A stretch of 45,247 bases of DNA from Phenylobacterium sp. (lineage in GTDB: Bacteria > Pseudomonadota > Alphaproteobacteria > Caulobacterales > Caulobacteraceae). The first letter of the stretch is position 1. Each line of letters opens with the position of its first letter. The translations under genes were made by a program, and so were the position numbers. The notes under the pieces are model-generated. The model saw only the letters and a program-made list of their open reading frames with translations, searched no databases and was not told the origin of the DNA. Positions 24,329 through 33,026 of the stretch are shown here, piece after piece. The stretch lies in contig NZ_JAUSBZ010000134.1 in NCBI RefSeq assembly GCF_030651755.1, positions 1 to 45,247 of the forward strand, written 5' to 3'.

Positions 24329-26131
24329 CTAGACGTTTTTGCGACGGGGATCGGCGATGTCGTCGATCTCCAGCTCTACGCCCTGTCGCCCATTCCAATC
24401 GTCCGCCTTCAGACGACCCACCGCATGGATCGCGCCGCCGCCGGCCATCAGCCGCCGACCGACCTCCGTAGCCTCCGCCCGCCACGCTACGGCCTTCAGA
24501 CGCCCGCCTGACCGGTCCGTCAGGGTGCAACGAACATGCCCTCCCCGCAGCATCATCGGACGCTCCACACGAGCTTCAGCCAGGGCGAACAGGGGCTCTG
24601 GATTGCCTGGCCCGAAGGGCGCCAGCCGCTGGAACGATTCCAGCAGCCCGCGGTCGGCTCCGGCTGTGGTGATCAGGGCGTCAATTTCCAGCGCATCCGA
24701 TTCCGCGGCGGCTTCAGCCTCATTGGCCAGTCGGTTGCAGAGGAACTCTCGCAAGTCCGGCAGGAGGCTGGGACGCACCGATAGGCCCGCCGCCATGGCG
24801 TGGCCGCCACCGGCCAGCAGGAGACCGGCGTCAAAGGCGGCCTGGATCGCCCGGCCGAGGTTCACCCCAGGCTGAGATCGACCAGAACCCTTGCCCACAT
24901 CGGCGGCGCGGTCGATCCCCACCACCAGGGTCGGCTTGCGGTATCGCTCCCTCAGGCGTCCGGCGACGATGCCAATGACGCCTGGATGCCAATCGTCCGC
25001 CGAGACCAGCAGAAGGGGCTGATCGGCGAAGTTGCTCTCGCGCTCAAGCAGTCGCACGGCGGCCTCAAGGACCTCCGCCTCCACCTCCCGCCGCGATGCG
25101 TTCAGCGCATCCAGTTCAAGGGCGAGCTTGCGCGCCTCATCGGGATCGTCGGTGGACAGGAGTCGCGCGCCCAGGTCCGAACGGCCGATTCGCCCGCCGG
25201 CGTTGATCCTCGGTCCCAGGACAAAGCCGGCATGGAAGGTGGTCGCTGGCCCCTTGGCGCCGGCGGTCTCCAGCAAGGCCTTCAGTCCAGGGTTTCCCCG
25301 GGCGGACATCACCTTCAGCCCTTGAGCCGTCAGCGCCCGATTGAAGCCCACCAACTGGGTGACGTCACAGACCGCGCCCATGGCCGCCAGGTCGAGCCAT
25401 TGGCGCAGATCCGGCTCTGACCGCTCAGCGAAGAGCCCTCGGCGGCGGGCCTCCCGATTGAGCGCCGCCAACAGGACGAAGGTCACGCCAGCCGCGGCCA
25501 GCACCCCCTGCCCGGACTCGCAGTCTGGGCGGTTGGGATTGACCAGGGCGGCGCACACAGGAACCTCGTCGCGCATCAGGTGGTGGTCGATCACCACCAC
25601 GTCCAACCCGATCTCATTGGCGCAGGCGATGGCGTCGCAGGCTGCGGCCCCGCAATCCACCGTCACCACGAGGTCGGCGCCCTCCTCCCGCAGCCGACGA
25701 AAGGCGGCCGGTGATGGGCCATAGCCCTCCGTGACCCGGTCAGGAACATAGATGGACAGGCGCTTGCCCATGGCGGCGAACCACCTGACCAGCAAGGCCG
25801 CGCTGGAGGCGCCGTCCACATCATAGTCGGCGAAGACCACAACCGCCTTGTCAGCGACCAGGGCGTCCATCAGGACCCCAGCCGCCTTGTCCATGTCGGC
25901 GAAGGTTGTGGGGTCCGGAAAGAGCGCCTTCAGGGTCGGCTGCAAGTAACTCTCGGCCGCCTCAGCGCTGACCCCGCGCGCCGCCAAGGCCCGCGCCATG
26001 GGCTCGTCCAGTCCCAGGGCCATCTGGTGGCTGCGGACCAGCGCTGGGTCGGCTGGCCGGGCGCGCCAGAGCCGACCGCTGAGGGAGCGGTCGACATCAA
26101 GATAGCCCAGGGCGCCGGCGCCGTCGGCCAT
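24329..26131 (-). CDS. recJ: Single-stranded-DNA-specific exonuclease RecJ
   Basis: A 600-residue DHH/DHHA1 phosphoesterase. Motif I is VFADYDVDGASSAALLV, later VVTVDCGAAA, the DHH signature VVIDHHLM, and NPNRPDC; the DHHA1 domain shows GRSQPGVNLGRAI and the LAGGGHAMAAGLSV motif; an OB-like C-terminal part follows. RecJ degrades single-stranded DNA 5' to 3' in recombination and mismatch repair. The ATG at 26131 lies two bases after the glpX stop; a GTG at 26137 overlapping that stop (GTGA) is the alternative. It is the last gene of the aminotransferase-hom-glpX-recJ run. Confidence 0.95.
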   Translation of the reverse strand: MADGAGALGYLDVDRSLSGRLWRARPADPALVRSHQMALGLDEPMARALAARGVSAEAAESYLQPTLKALFPDPTTFADMDKAAGVLMDALVADKAVVVFADYDVDGASSAALLVRWFAAMGKRLSIYVPDRVTEGYGPSPAAFRRLREEGADLVVTVDCGAAACDAIACANEIGLDVVVIDHHLMRDEVPVCAALVNPNRPDCESGQGVLAAAGVTFVLLAALNREARRRGLFAERSEPDLRQWLDLAAMGAVCDVTQLVGFNRALTAQGLKVMSARGNPGLKALLETAGAKGPATTFHAGFVLGPRINAGGRIGRSDLGARLLSTDDPDEARKLALELDALNASRREVEAEVLEAAVRLLERESNFADQPLLLVSADDWHPGVIGIVAGRLRERYRKPTLVVGIDRAADVGKGSGRSQPGVNLGRAIQAAFDAGLLLAGGGHAMAAGLSVRPSLLPDLREFLCNRLANEAEAAAESDALEIDALITTAGADRGLLESFQRLAPFGPGNPEPLFALAEARVERPMMLRGGHVRCTLTDRSGGRLKAVAWRAEATEVGRRLMAGGGAIHAVGRLKADDWNGRQGVELEIDDIADPRRKNV

Positions 26132-26133
26132 GG

Positions 26134-27084
26134 TCACACCGGCCGCTTCATCCGCACTTCCCGAACCGTGCGGGTGGACGAGTTCATGACCAGGGAATGG
26201 GTGTGCACAAATCCGTCCTTCAGGCGGACCCCGTCCAGCAGCACCCCCTTGGTGACGCCGGTCGCTGCAAAGATCGCGTCGGCGCGCACCATCTCGTGGA
26301 GGTCGTACTTCTTGTCGAGCTCTGTGATCCCACAGCGTTCGGCCCGCAGGCGCTCATCACTGTTGCGAAAGACGAGCCGCCCCTGAAACTGGCCGCCGAC
26401 ACACTTCAACGCCGCGCAAGCCAGCACCCCCTCGGGGGCGCCGCCCTGCCCCAGATAGAGGTCGATCCCCGTCTCCGGATCGGCGGTGTTGATCACGCCG
26501 GCCACATCGCCATCGGTGATCAGGTGAACCCGGGCGCCGGCTTCACGCAGGCTGGCGATGATCTCGCCATGGCGGGGACGATCAAGGACGCAAACGGTGA
26601 TCTGGCTGGCGTCCACCCCGCGAATGCGGGCCAGGGCGTTGACGTTCTCAGCCGGCGTCGCGTCCAGATCAATTATGCCCTCTGGATAGCCCGGTCCGCA
26701 GGCGATCTTGTCCATATAGGTGTCAGGGGCGTTGAGCAGCGTGCCCTTGGGCGCCCAGGCCATCACGGTCAGGGCGTTGGACATGGCCTTGGCGGTCAAG
26801 GTGGTGCCTTCCAGGGGGTCGAGAGCGATATCCACCGCAGGGCCGCCGCGGCCCACCTTCTCGCCGATATAGAGCATCGGGGCTTCGTCGCGCTCCCCCT
26901 CGCCGATGACGATTTCCCCATCGATATCGAGGTCGTTGAGGGCGGTGCGCATGGCGTCAACGGCGGCCTGATCGGCGGCGCGCTCATCCCCGCGCCCCAC
27001 CAGGCTCCAGGCGGCGATGGCGGTGGTCTCTGTCACCCTAACCGAATCCAGCACCAGTCCGCGATCAAGGGTCTCAGCGCTCAT
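26134..27084 (-). CDS. glpX: Class II fructose-1,6-bisphosphatase GlpX
   Basis: A 316-residue GlpX-type phosphatase. Seen: GEGERDEAPMLYIGEKVG and the metal/phosphate motif DIALDPLEGTTLTAKAMSNALTVMA, and CVLDRPRHGEIIASLREAGARVHLITDGDV. It dephosphorylates fructose-1,6-bisphosphate in gluconeogenesis; some homologues also act on sedoheptulose bisphosphate. The ATG at 27084 has GGAG about seven bases upstream, better than a GTG seven codons earlier. It follows hom after 47 bases and runs directly into recJ; the hom-glpX-recJ order is common in alphaproteobacteria. Confidence 0.95.
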   Translation of the reverse strand: MSAETLDRGLVLDSVRVTETTAIAAWSLVGRGDERAADQAAVDAMRTALNDLDIDGEIVIGEGERDEAPMLYIGEKVGRGGPAVDIALDPLEGTTLTAKAMSNALTVMAWAPKGTLLNAPDTYMDKIACGPGYPEGIIDLDATPAENVNALARIRGVDASQITVCVLDRPRHGEIIASLREAGARVHLITDGDVAGVINTADPETGIDLYLGQGGAPEGVLACAALKCVGGQFQGRLVFRNSDERLRAERCGITELDKKYDLHEMVRADAIFAATGVTKGVLLDGVRLKDGFVHTHSLVMNSSTRTVREVRMKRPV

Positions 27085-27131
27085 GTCGGTCTCCGTCCTG
27101 CCCACCAGGGCGCCCTAGTCTCCGGGAAGTC

Positions 27132-28421
27132 TCATATCCGCGCGATTCGCATCAGACGCGGCGCCTCTATGACAGCCGGATGACCGGCGATGCGTTCAAC
27201 CGCCTGAGCCAGCACCGATTCAGAGACGGCATGGGTCGTCAGAACGATCGGGACCCCTTCGGCGTCGGCGACGGGCTTTTGCAGGAAGCTCTCGATGGAG
27301 ACCCCCGCCTCGGCCAGGGTCTCGGACACGGCGGCGATCACCCCCGGCTCATCCTTCACCAGCAGGCGCAGATAGGCCCGCACCAGGCTGCGGCTACGGT
27401 CAATGGGCGTGAAGGCGGCCAGATCCGTCGCCGGTCGCTGGAACACGGGACGGACGGCCTGAGTCATTACATCGGCTATGTCGGCGGCGACGGCCGCAGC
27501 CGTCGGACCGGCTCCTGCGCCCGCGCCCTGGATGAATATCCGACCCAGCCTCTGCCCCTCGATGAACAGGGCGTTGAGCGCCCCGCCAGCCTGGGCCAGG
27601 GGGTGATCCAAGGGCACCAACGACGGATGCACCCGCACCGAGACCCCATCCTCGCTCCGGTCAGCCGAGGCGATCAGCTTGATGCGGTAGCCAAGGTCCT
27701 TGGCCATGCGAATATCCAGCAACTCGACCTGCTCGACCCCCTCGATCTCGCAAGCGGCGAAATTGGGTGCGCAGTTGAAGGCCAGCGCCGCCAGGATGGT
27801 GATCTTGTGAGCCGCATCGATCCCGCCGACATCCATGGTGGGATCAGCCTCGGCGTAACCCAGGCGCTGGGCCTCGGCCAGGACATCTTCAAAGGCCCGG
27901 CCGCCCTGCTCCATCTCCGTCAGGATGAAGTTGCAGGTGCCGTTGAGTATCCCTGACAGACTGCGGACATCGTCGCCGACCATGGCCTCCCGGACCATTT
28001 TGACGGCTGGCGTGCCGCCCATGACGGCGGCTTCAAACAGCAAGGGAACGCCTGCCGCTTCGGCCAGGGCCGCCAGATCAGCGCCATGCTCTGCGATCAG
28101 GGCCTTGTTGGCCGTGACGACCGGCTTGCCCGCCTTCAGGGCGGCTTCGACGGCGGCCTTGGCGGGGCCGTCAGACCCGCCGATCAGCTCCACAAAGATG
28201 TCCACCTCATCGGACTGGGCCAAGGCCACAGGATCGTCGAACCAGGCCAGACCAGAGATGTCGAAGGGACGCGGCCGACTGCGCGAGCGGGCCGATACGC
28301 CACCCACGCTCACCAGGCCTCCTGCAGGGGCGAAATCAGGACGCTCATTCAGGAAGGTCAGCAGTCCTGCGCCGACGGTGCCAAGTCCGGCGACGCCGAC
28401 GCGCCAGTTGCGAGCACTCAT
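27132..28421 (-). CDS. hom: Homoserine dehydrogenase
   Basis: A 429-residue protein. The NAD(P) loop is VAGLGTVGAGLL at the N-terminus; the catalytic region includes GGTPAVKMVREAMVGDDVRSLSGILNGTCNFILTEME and YAEADPTMDVGGIDAAHK; a C-terminal ACT domain (DEPGVIAAVSETLAEAGVSIESFLQK) is the site for threonine feedback. It reduces aspartate semialdehyde to homoserine for threonine and methionine. Its ATG overlaps the TGA of the upstream aminotransferase gene by one base. Confidence 0.96.
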   Translation of the reverse strand: MSARNWRVGVAGLGTVGAGLLTFLNERPDFAPAGGLVSVGGVSARSRSRPRPFDISGLAWFDDPVALAQSDEVDIFVELIGGSDGPAKAAVEAALKAGKPVVTANKALIAEHGADLAALAEAAGVPLLFEAAVMGGTPAVKMVREAMVGDDVRSLSGILNGTCNFILTEMEQGGRAFEDVLAEAQRLGYAEADPTMDVGGIDAAHKITILAALAFNCAPNFAACEIEGVEQVELLDIRMAKDLGYRIKLIASADRSEDGVSVRVHPSLVPLDHPLAQAGGALNALFIEGQRLGRIFIQGAGAGAGPTAAAVAADIADVMTQAVRPVFQRPATDLAAFTPIDRSRSLVRAYLRLLVKDEPGVIAAVSETLAEAGVSIESFLQKPVADAEGVPIVLTTHAVSESVLAQAVERIAGHPAVIEAPRLMRIARI

Positions 28422-29686
28422 CAGCTGGTCACCGAGTTATGGGCGCGGGCGAGAATCTCATCGGCGTTGCCGAGGAACTTCTTCACATTGCGGGCGGCCT
28501 GGCGGATGCGATGCTCGTTCTCGACCAGCCCCACGCGGACAAAGCCCTCGCCGTACTCGCCAAAACCGACGCCGGGCGCCACAGCGACGCCGGCCTCCTC
28601 GATGAGCAGCTTGGAGAACATCAGCGCCCCGGCCTCCTTGAACTTTTCAGGCACCGGCGCCCAGGCGAACATGGAGGCCTGGGGTGAGGGAATGTCCCAA
28701 CCGGCCCGCTTCATGGACTCCACCAGCACGTCGCGACGGGATTTGTAGATGGCGCGGATCTCGGCGACGCAATCCTGCGGCCCGTTGAGCGCGGCGGCGG
28801 CGGCGACCTGGATCGGCGTATAGGCGCCGTAGTCCAGATAGGACTTCACGCGCGCCAGGGCGTTGCAGATCCGCTCATTGCCCACGACCATGCCGACCCG
28901 CCAGCCGGCCATGGCGTAGGTCTTGGACAGGGAATTGACCTCGACGGCGATGTCCTTGGCGCCTTCGACCTGCAGGACCGACGGCGGCGGGTTGTCGTCG
29001 AAATAGATCTCCGAATAGGCGATGTCGGAAATCACCAGCAGGTCGTGTTTCCGGGCCAGAGCGATGGCGTCCTTGTAGAAGTCCAGGTCAACGCACTGGG
29101 CCGTCGGGTTGGACGGATAGGACAGGATCAAGACGCTCGGCGGCGGGGCGGAGTGCTTCACCGCGCGGCTGACGCCCGCCAGATATTCCTCCGGAGAATG
29201 GGCCGGCACGTGACGGATCACCCCGCCAGCCATGATGAATCCGTAGGCGTGGATCGGATAGGCCGGGTTTGGACAGATGATGACGTCCCCGGGCGCGGTC
29301 AGGGCCTGGGCCAGATTGGCGAACCCCTCCTTGGAGCCCAGGGTGGCGATCACCTCGGTGTCGGGGTTCAGGGTCACGCCGAAGCGACGCTTGTAGTAGC
29401 CGGCCATGGCGCGGCGCAGACCGACAATCCCCTTGGAGGCCGAATAGCGACCCGCCTTGGGATCGCGGGCGGTCTCGATCATCTTTTCGACAATATGCTT
29501 GGGCGTCGGCATGTCGGGATTGCCCATGCCGAAGTCAATAATGTCGGTGCCCTGGGCGCGAAGCCGCGCCTTGATACGGTTGACCTCCTCCAGGACATAG
29601 GGCGGGAGGCGTCGGATGCGGTGGAATTCAGGGGTCATTGCAAGCTCTGCCGCGATTGCGGCCTCTGGGAGCTGAAAGTCGCGCAT
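28421..29686 (-). CDS. Class I/II PLP aminotransferase (AlaC / LL-DAP aminotransferase-like)
   Basis: A 421-residue fold-type I aminotransferase. Conserved: FHRIRRLPPYVLEEVNRIKARLRAQGTDIIDFGMGNPDMPTP, ILSYPSNPTAQCVDLDFY, ISDIAYSEIYFDD and the PLP lysine in SLSKTYAMAGWRVG. The closest relatives by these motifs are AlaC-type alanine aminotransferases that often sit before hom in alphaproteobacteria; LL-diaminopimelate or other amino acid substrates are possible. The ATG at 29686 has a GGAG about eight bases upstream; an internal ATG at 29638 (MTPEFHRIRR) gives the shorter form many homologues have. Confidence 0.85.
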   Translation of the reverse strand: MRDFQLPEAAIAAELAMTPEFHRIRRLPPYVLEEVNRIKARLRAQGTDIIDFGMGNPDMPTPKHIVEKMIETARDPKAGRYSASKGIVGLRRAMAGYYKRRFGVTLNPDTEVIATLGSKEGFANLAQALTAPGDVIICPNPAYPIHAYGFIMAGGVIRHVPAHSPEEYLAGVSRAVKHSAPPPSVLILSYPSNPTAQCVDLDFYKDAIALARKHDLLVISDIAYSEIYFDDNPPPSVLQVEGAKDIAVEVNSLSKTYAMAGWRVGMVVGNERICNALARVKSYLDYGAYTPIQVAAAAALNGPQDCVAEIRAIYKSRRDVLVESMKRAGWDIPSPQASMFAWAPVPEKFKEAGALMFSKLLIEEAGVAVAPGVGFGEYGEGFVRVGLVENEHRIRQAARNVKKFLGNADEILARAHNSVTS

Positions 29687-29750
29687 GGATAGACTCCGGG
29701 CAGGAGTCCGCCAAGCAGGTTCAGGGAACTTTTCGCCTCCGCAGGTCCCC

Positions 29751-30206
29751 TCAACGGGACGACGGAGGCGGTGTAGCTCGGGCCCGGGCGTCCCGGGCGA
29801 AGGCCTCGGTGTCGGACGCTGCGCCGGCCATTGGCGGCGGCGTCACCTGGGTCCGGGCCCGGGCGGCGAAGGCCTCTGTTCCTTCGAGCGTCCAGGTTCC
29901 AGGGGCCGTCTCGGCATAGAGCGTGGCCCGGGCGGCCTCAACATCGGAGACGGCCGCAGCCCAGGCGCCCGGCGCGCGGGCGTTGACGGGGGCTGCAGGA
30001 ATGTCGCTGAACCTGGGATAGGCCCGGTCAGCCCGGGCGTTGGCCAGGACAGCCTTGGCGGCGGGGGATTGTGGGTCGACGGGGGCCGCGGCGAACGGAT
30101 TTGCATTGGCGCAGCCGCCAAGGATCGCCGCCCCGAGGCAGACGATCGCTCCGCGCCGAAGCGGCGCGCCATGAGAGTTCAGAAAAAGACGAGCTGAGAC
30201 ATTCAT
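29751..30206 (-). CDS. Hypothetical lipoprotein
   Basis: A 151-residue protein. The signal MNVSARLFLNSHGAPLRRGAIVCLGAAILGGC ends in lipobox LGGC. The mature part (YPRFSDIPAAPVNARAPGAWAAAVSDVEAARATL) resembles small alphaproteobacterial envelope proteins that pair a FxDIPxxP segment with a helix, but I cannot name it. The ATG at 30206 has GAGGCGG just upstream; the much longer frame running on into phaC is an antisense shadow. It is divergent from phaC with 78 bases between, so the two share a promoter region. Confidence 0.7.
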   Translation of the reverse strand: MNVSARLFLNSHGAPLRRGAIVCLGAAILGGCANANPFAAAPVDPQSPAAKAVLANARADRAYPRFSDIPAAPVNARAPGAWAAAVSDVEAARATLYAETAPGTWTLEGTEAFAARARTQVTPPPMAGAASDTEAFARDARARATPPPSSR

Positions 30207-30284
30207 TTCCGCCTCGCTCTTATGACATGATGGGGTCCAACGAAAGGGCGACAATCCGCCCATCTGTCCGGAGGACGGCCTTCC

Positions 30285-32453
30285 ATGAGCGAAAAGAGCC
30301 CGAAGACCCGCAAACCGGCCTCCAAGCCCAAGGCTGCGCTGCAAGCCGCGCCCAAGGTTTCCGCCACAAACGCCGCCAGGTCCACGCCTGAAGCCGGCGT
30401 GGCAAAGGTCAAAGAAAAGCCCGCCACCAAGGCCAAGACAACCACCGCACGCGCCAAGGCTGCGCCGGCGACGGCGACCAAAACCGCCTCCGCCAAGGCC
30501 GCTGCGCCAGCGACCGCTCCCGCCAAGACTGCGGCCAAGGCCCCGCGAACGGCCAAGCCTTCGGACCCGAAGGCCGCCACGCCGACCGCCAAACCCGTGC
30601 AGGCTGCGCCTAAGGCCAAGCCTGCGGCGAATCCTGACAGCGTCGCTCCCCCGCCCCTGCTCGCCCCTGAGGACCTCACCGCCGAACAGCGCCGACTGCT
30701 GGAAGGGTTGTCGAGCAACCTTGCTCGGGCGGCCATGACCGCCCAGGGGGCTATCGCCGAGGCGGCCCTGCGGCAGGCCGACCGTCCCGCAGCCCTGTCC
30801 ACCGATCCCTTCCACATCGCCCCGGCCCTGACCGAGGTCATGGGCAAGCTGGCCAGCCAGCCGGACCGGTTGGTTCGCGCCCAGGCCGACCTGCTGTCGC
30901 GTTACATGGAGCTCTGGCAATCGACGGCCCGGCGCATGGCGGGCGAGACGCCTGATCCCATCGCCCTGCCCGCCAAAGGGGACAAGCGTTTCCTGGACCC
31001 AGATTGGTCCGAAAACCCCGTCTTCGATGTGATGAAGCAGTCCTATCTCGTCACCGCTGACTGGCTCAACGGGCTGATTGGCGGCGTCGAGGGGGTGGAC
31101 CCCATGGCCCGTCGTCGGGTCGAGTTCTTCATGAAGCTGCTCACAGACGCCTTTGCGCCCACCAATTTCCTGGCCAGCAATCCCACAGCGCTGCGGGAAA
31201 TCATGGCGACGGGAGGGGAAAGCCTCGTTCGGGGCATGGAGAATTTCGCCGCAGATCTGGCGCGGGGCGGGGGGCAACTTTCGATCAGCCAGACCGACTA
31301 CGAGCAGTTCAAGATCGGCGAGAATGTCGCCACCGCGCCGGGCAAGGTGGTGTTTGAGAACGAGCTTCTACAGCTTCTGCAGTTCTCGCCGTCGACAGAC
31401 CAGGTCCATGAAATCCCGCTCGTCATCTTCCCGCCCTGGATCAACAAATTCTATATTCTTGATCTGCGACCTGACAATTCGATGATCCGTTGGCTGGCCA
31501 GCCAGGGGATCACCGTCTTCGTGGCGTCCTGGGTCAATCCGGACCAAAGCCTGGCCGCCCGGACCTTCGAAGACTATATGCGCGACGGTATCTACGCCGC
31601 CACGGAGGCGGCCATGACCCAGGCTGGCGTGGATCGGGTCAATACCGTTGGCTATTGCATTGGCGGCACTCTGCTGTCGGCCACCCTGGCGCACATGGCC
31701 GCCAAGGGGGACAGACGGATCGCCTCGGCGACCTTTTTCGCCGCCCAGCAGGATTTCGCCGAGGCCGGCGATCTGCTCCTGTTCACCGATGAATCCTGGC
31801 TGAAGGACCTGGAGGAGAAGATGGACGCCGAAGGCGGCGTCCTGTCGGGTCAGGCCATGGCCGACACCTTCAATATCCTGCGCTCCAACGACCTGATCTG
31901 GTCGTTCTTCGTGAACAACTATCTGATGGGCAAGGAGCCGCGCCCCTTCGACCTGCTGTTCTGGAACTCCGACCAGACCCGCATGCCCAAGGCGCTGCAC
32001 ATGTTCTACCTGCGCCAGTTCTACGGCCGTAACGCCCTGGCCAAGGGTGAGCTGGAGCTGGATGGCGTGAAGCTGGACCTTGGAACAGTGAAGACGCCGA
32101 TCTATGTGCAATCCTCCAAGGAGGACCATATTGCGCCCGCCGTTTCAGTCTATCGCGGCGCCCGCCTGTTTGGCGGACCGGTGACCTTCACCTTAGCGGG
32201 GTCTGGTCATATCGCCGGAGTGGTCAATCCGCCGGCCGCCAAGAAGTACCAGCACTGGACCTTCGATCAGCTCCCTCCCAGCCTGGCTGAGTGGCAGGCT
32301 GGCGCGACTGAAACGCCAGGCTCCTGGTGGCCACACTGGATCGAGTGGCTGAAGTCTTATGCTGGTGATCTGGTCCCGGCCCGCGATCCAGCGAAAGGAC
32401 CGCTGCCACCCATTGAGGACGCGCCGGGCCGTTATGTTCGCGTGAAGTCCTAG
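30285..32453 (+). CDS. phaC: Class I poly(3-hydroxyalkanoate) synthase with histone-H1-like N-terminal tail
   Basis: A 722-residue protein. From about residue 120 on it is a normal class I PhaC: lipase-like box GYCIGG with nucleophile Cys458, Asp in SSKEDHIAP, His in GSGHIAGVVNPP, and the N-terminal PhaC domain (DPDWSENPVFDVMKQSYL). It polymerises hydroxyacyl-CoA into storage granules. The first ~116 residues are an Ala/Lys/Pro/Thr-rich tail (about 21 Lys and 4 Arg against 5 acidic residues) with AKPAA/KTAAK-type repeats, like histone H1 or the DNA-binding tails of PhaF phasins. Family members usually have a much shorter N-terminus. The ATG at 30285 has GGAGGA upstream, so the tail should be translated. 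Confidence 0.93.
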   Translation: MSEKSPKTRKPASKPKAALQAAPKVSATNAARSTPEAGVAKVKEKPATKAKTTTARAKAAPATATKTASAKAAAPATAPAKTAAKAPRTAKPSDPKAATPTAKPVQAAPKAKPAANPDSVAPPPLLAPEDLTAEQRRLLEGLSSNLARAAMTAQGAIAEAALRQADRPAALSTDPFHIAPALTEVMGKLASQPDRLVRAQADLLSRYMELWQSTARRMAGETPDPIALPAKGDKRFLDPDWSENPVFDVMKQSYLVTADWLNGLIGGVEGVDPMARRRVEFFMKLLTDAFAPTNFLASNPTALREIMATGGESLVRGMENFAADLARGGGQLSISQTDYEQFKIGENVATAPGKVVFENELLQLLQFSPSTDQVHEIPLVIFPPWINKFYILDLRPDNSMIRWLASQGITVFVASWVNPDQSLAARTFEDYMRDGIYAATEAAMTQAGVDRVNTVGYCIGGTLLSATLAHMAAKGDRRIASATFFAAQQDFAEAGDLLLFTDESWLKDLEEKMDAEGGVLSGQAMADTFNILRSNDLIWSFFVNNYLMGKEPRPFDLLFWNSDQTRMPKALHMFYLRQFYGRNALAKGELELDGVKLDLGTVKTPIYVQSSKEDHIAPAVSVYRGARLFGGPVTFTLAGSGHIAGVVNPPAAKKYQHWTFDQLPPSLAEWQAGATETPGSWWPHWIEWLKSYAGDLVPARDPAKGPLPPIEDAPGRYVRVKS

Positions 32454-32476
32454 GTCGCCTGGGTCTGGCTTTTGGG

Positions 32477-32974
32477 TCAGGCCGGCACGAACTTCAGGGC
32501 CACGCCGTTATTGCAGTAGCGGAGTCCCGTCGGGCGGGGTCCGTCCTTGAAGACGTGCCCCTGATGGCCCAGGCAGCGGGCGCAGTGGTACTCGGTTCTC
32601 GGAAGACCAATCTTGAAGTCTGTCTTCTCGCCGAGCGCCCCTTCGACGGACCGATAGAAGCTCGGCCAGCCGGTGCGGCTGTCGTATTTCCAGACGGACT
32701 TGAACAGGGGAAGTTCGCAGCCAGCGCACACATAGGTCCCCCGACGCGTCTCCCGATCGAGTGGACTTGTGCCGGCGCGTTCGGTGCCTTCCCGGCGAAG
32801 GACCTGATAGGCCGCTGGCGATAGGCGGCCCTTCCACTCGGCGTCCGTCAGCTTGCGCCAGGGGGAATTGGCGTGGGCCTCAGTCGCCTGGGCATGAGGC
32901 GCACCGCTGCAGGCGCAGAGCGCGCTGGCGCCGAAAAGGAAGCTCCGGCGATGGAGGGCGTTGAGCAGGTTCAT
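32477..32974 (-). CDS. msrB: Peptide-methionine (R)-S-oxide reductase, exported
   Basis: A 165-residue MsrB. The catalytic cysteine is C154 in LRYCNNG; zinc is bound by CAGC (83/86) and CARC (131/134); GWPSFYRSV and GHQGHVFKDGPRPTGLRYC are the family signatures. The N-terminus MNLLNALHRRSFLFGASALCAC carries a twin-arginine motif and a short hydrophobic stretch with a lipobox-like ALCAC, so the enzyme should be sent to the periplasm, perhaps as a lipoprotein. There it would repair methionine sulfoxide in envelope proteins. The ATG at 32974 is chosen because longer frames lack a ribosome site. It follows the hybrid kinase gene by 52 bases. Confidence 0.92.
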   Translation of the reverse strand: MNLLNALHRRSFLFGASALCACSGAPHAQATEAHANSPWRKLTDAEWKGRLSPAAYQVLRREGTERAGTSPLDRETRRGTYVCAGCELPLFKSVWKYDSRTGWPSFYRSVEGALGEKTDFKIGLPRTEYHCARCLGHQGHVFKDGPRPTGLRYCNNGVALKFVPA

Positions 32975-33026
32975 GCTTCCATTACGCCCCAGATCAGCGT
33001 GTGGATGAAGCCGCCTGAAGAATTCC

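Noticed and set aside
26197..27183. A 328-residue plus-strand frame opposite glpX
   Set aside because: Antisense shadow of a strongly conserved gene, without family features.
30207..31277. A long minus-strand frame through phaC joined to the lipoprotein frame
   Set aside because: It is antisense to clearly conserved PhaC codons and gives Gly/Arg-rich low-complexity protein; only the part from 30206 downwards has a signal peptide and ribosome site.
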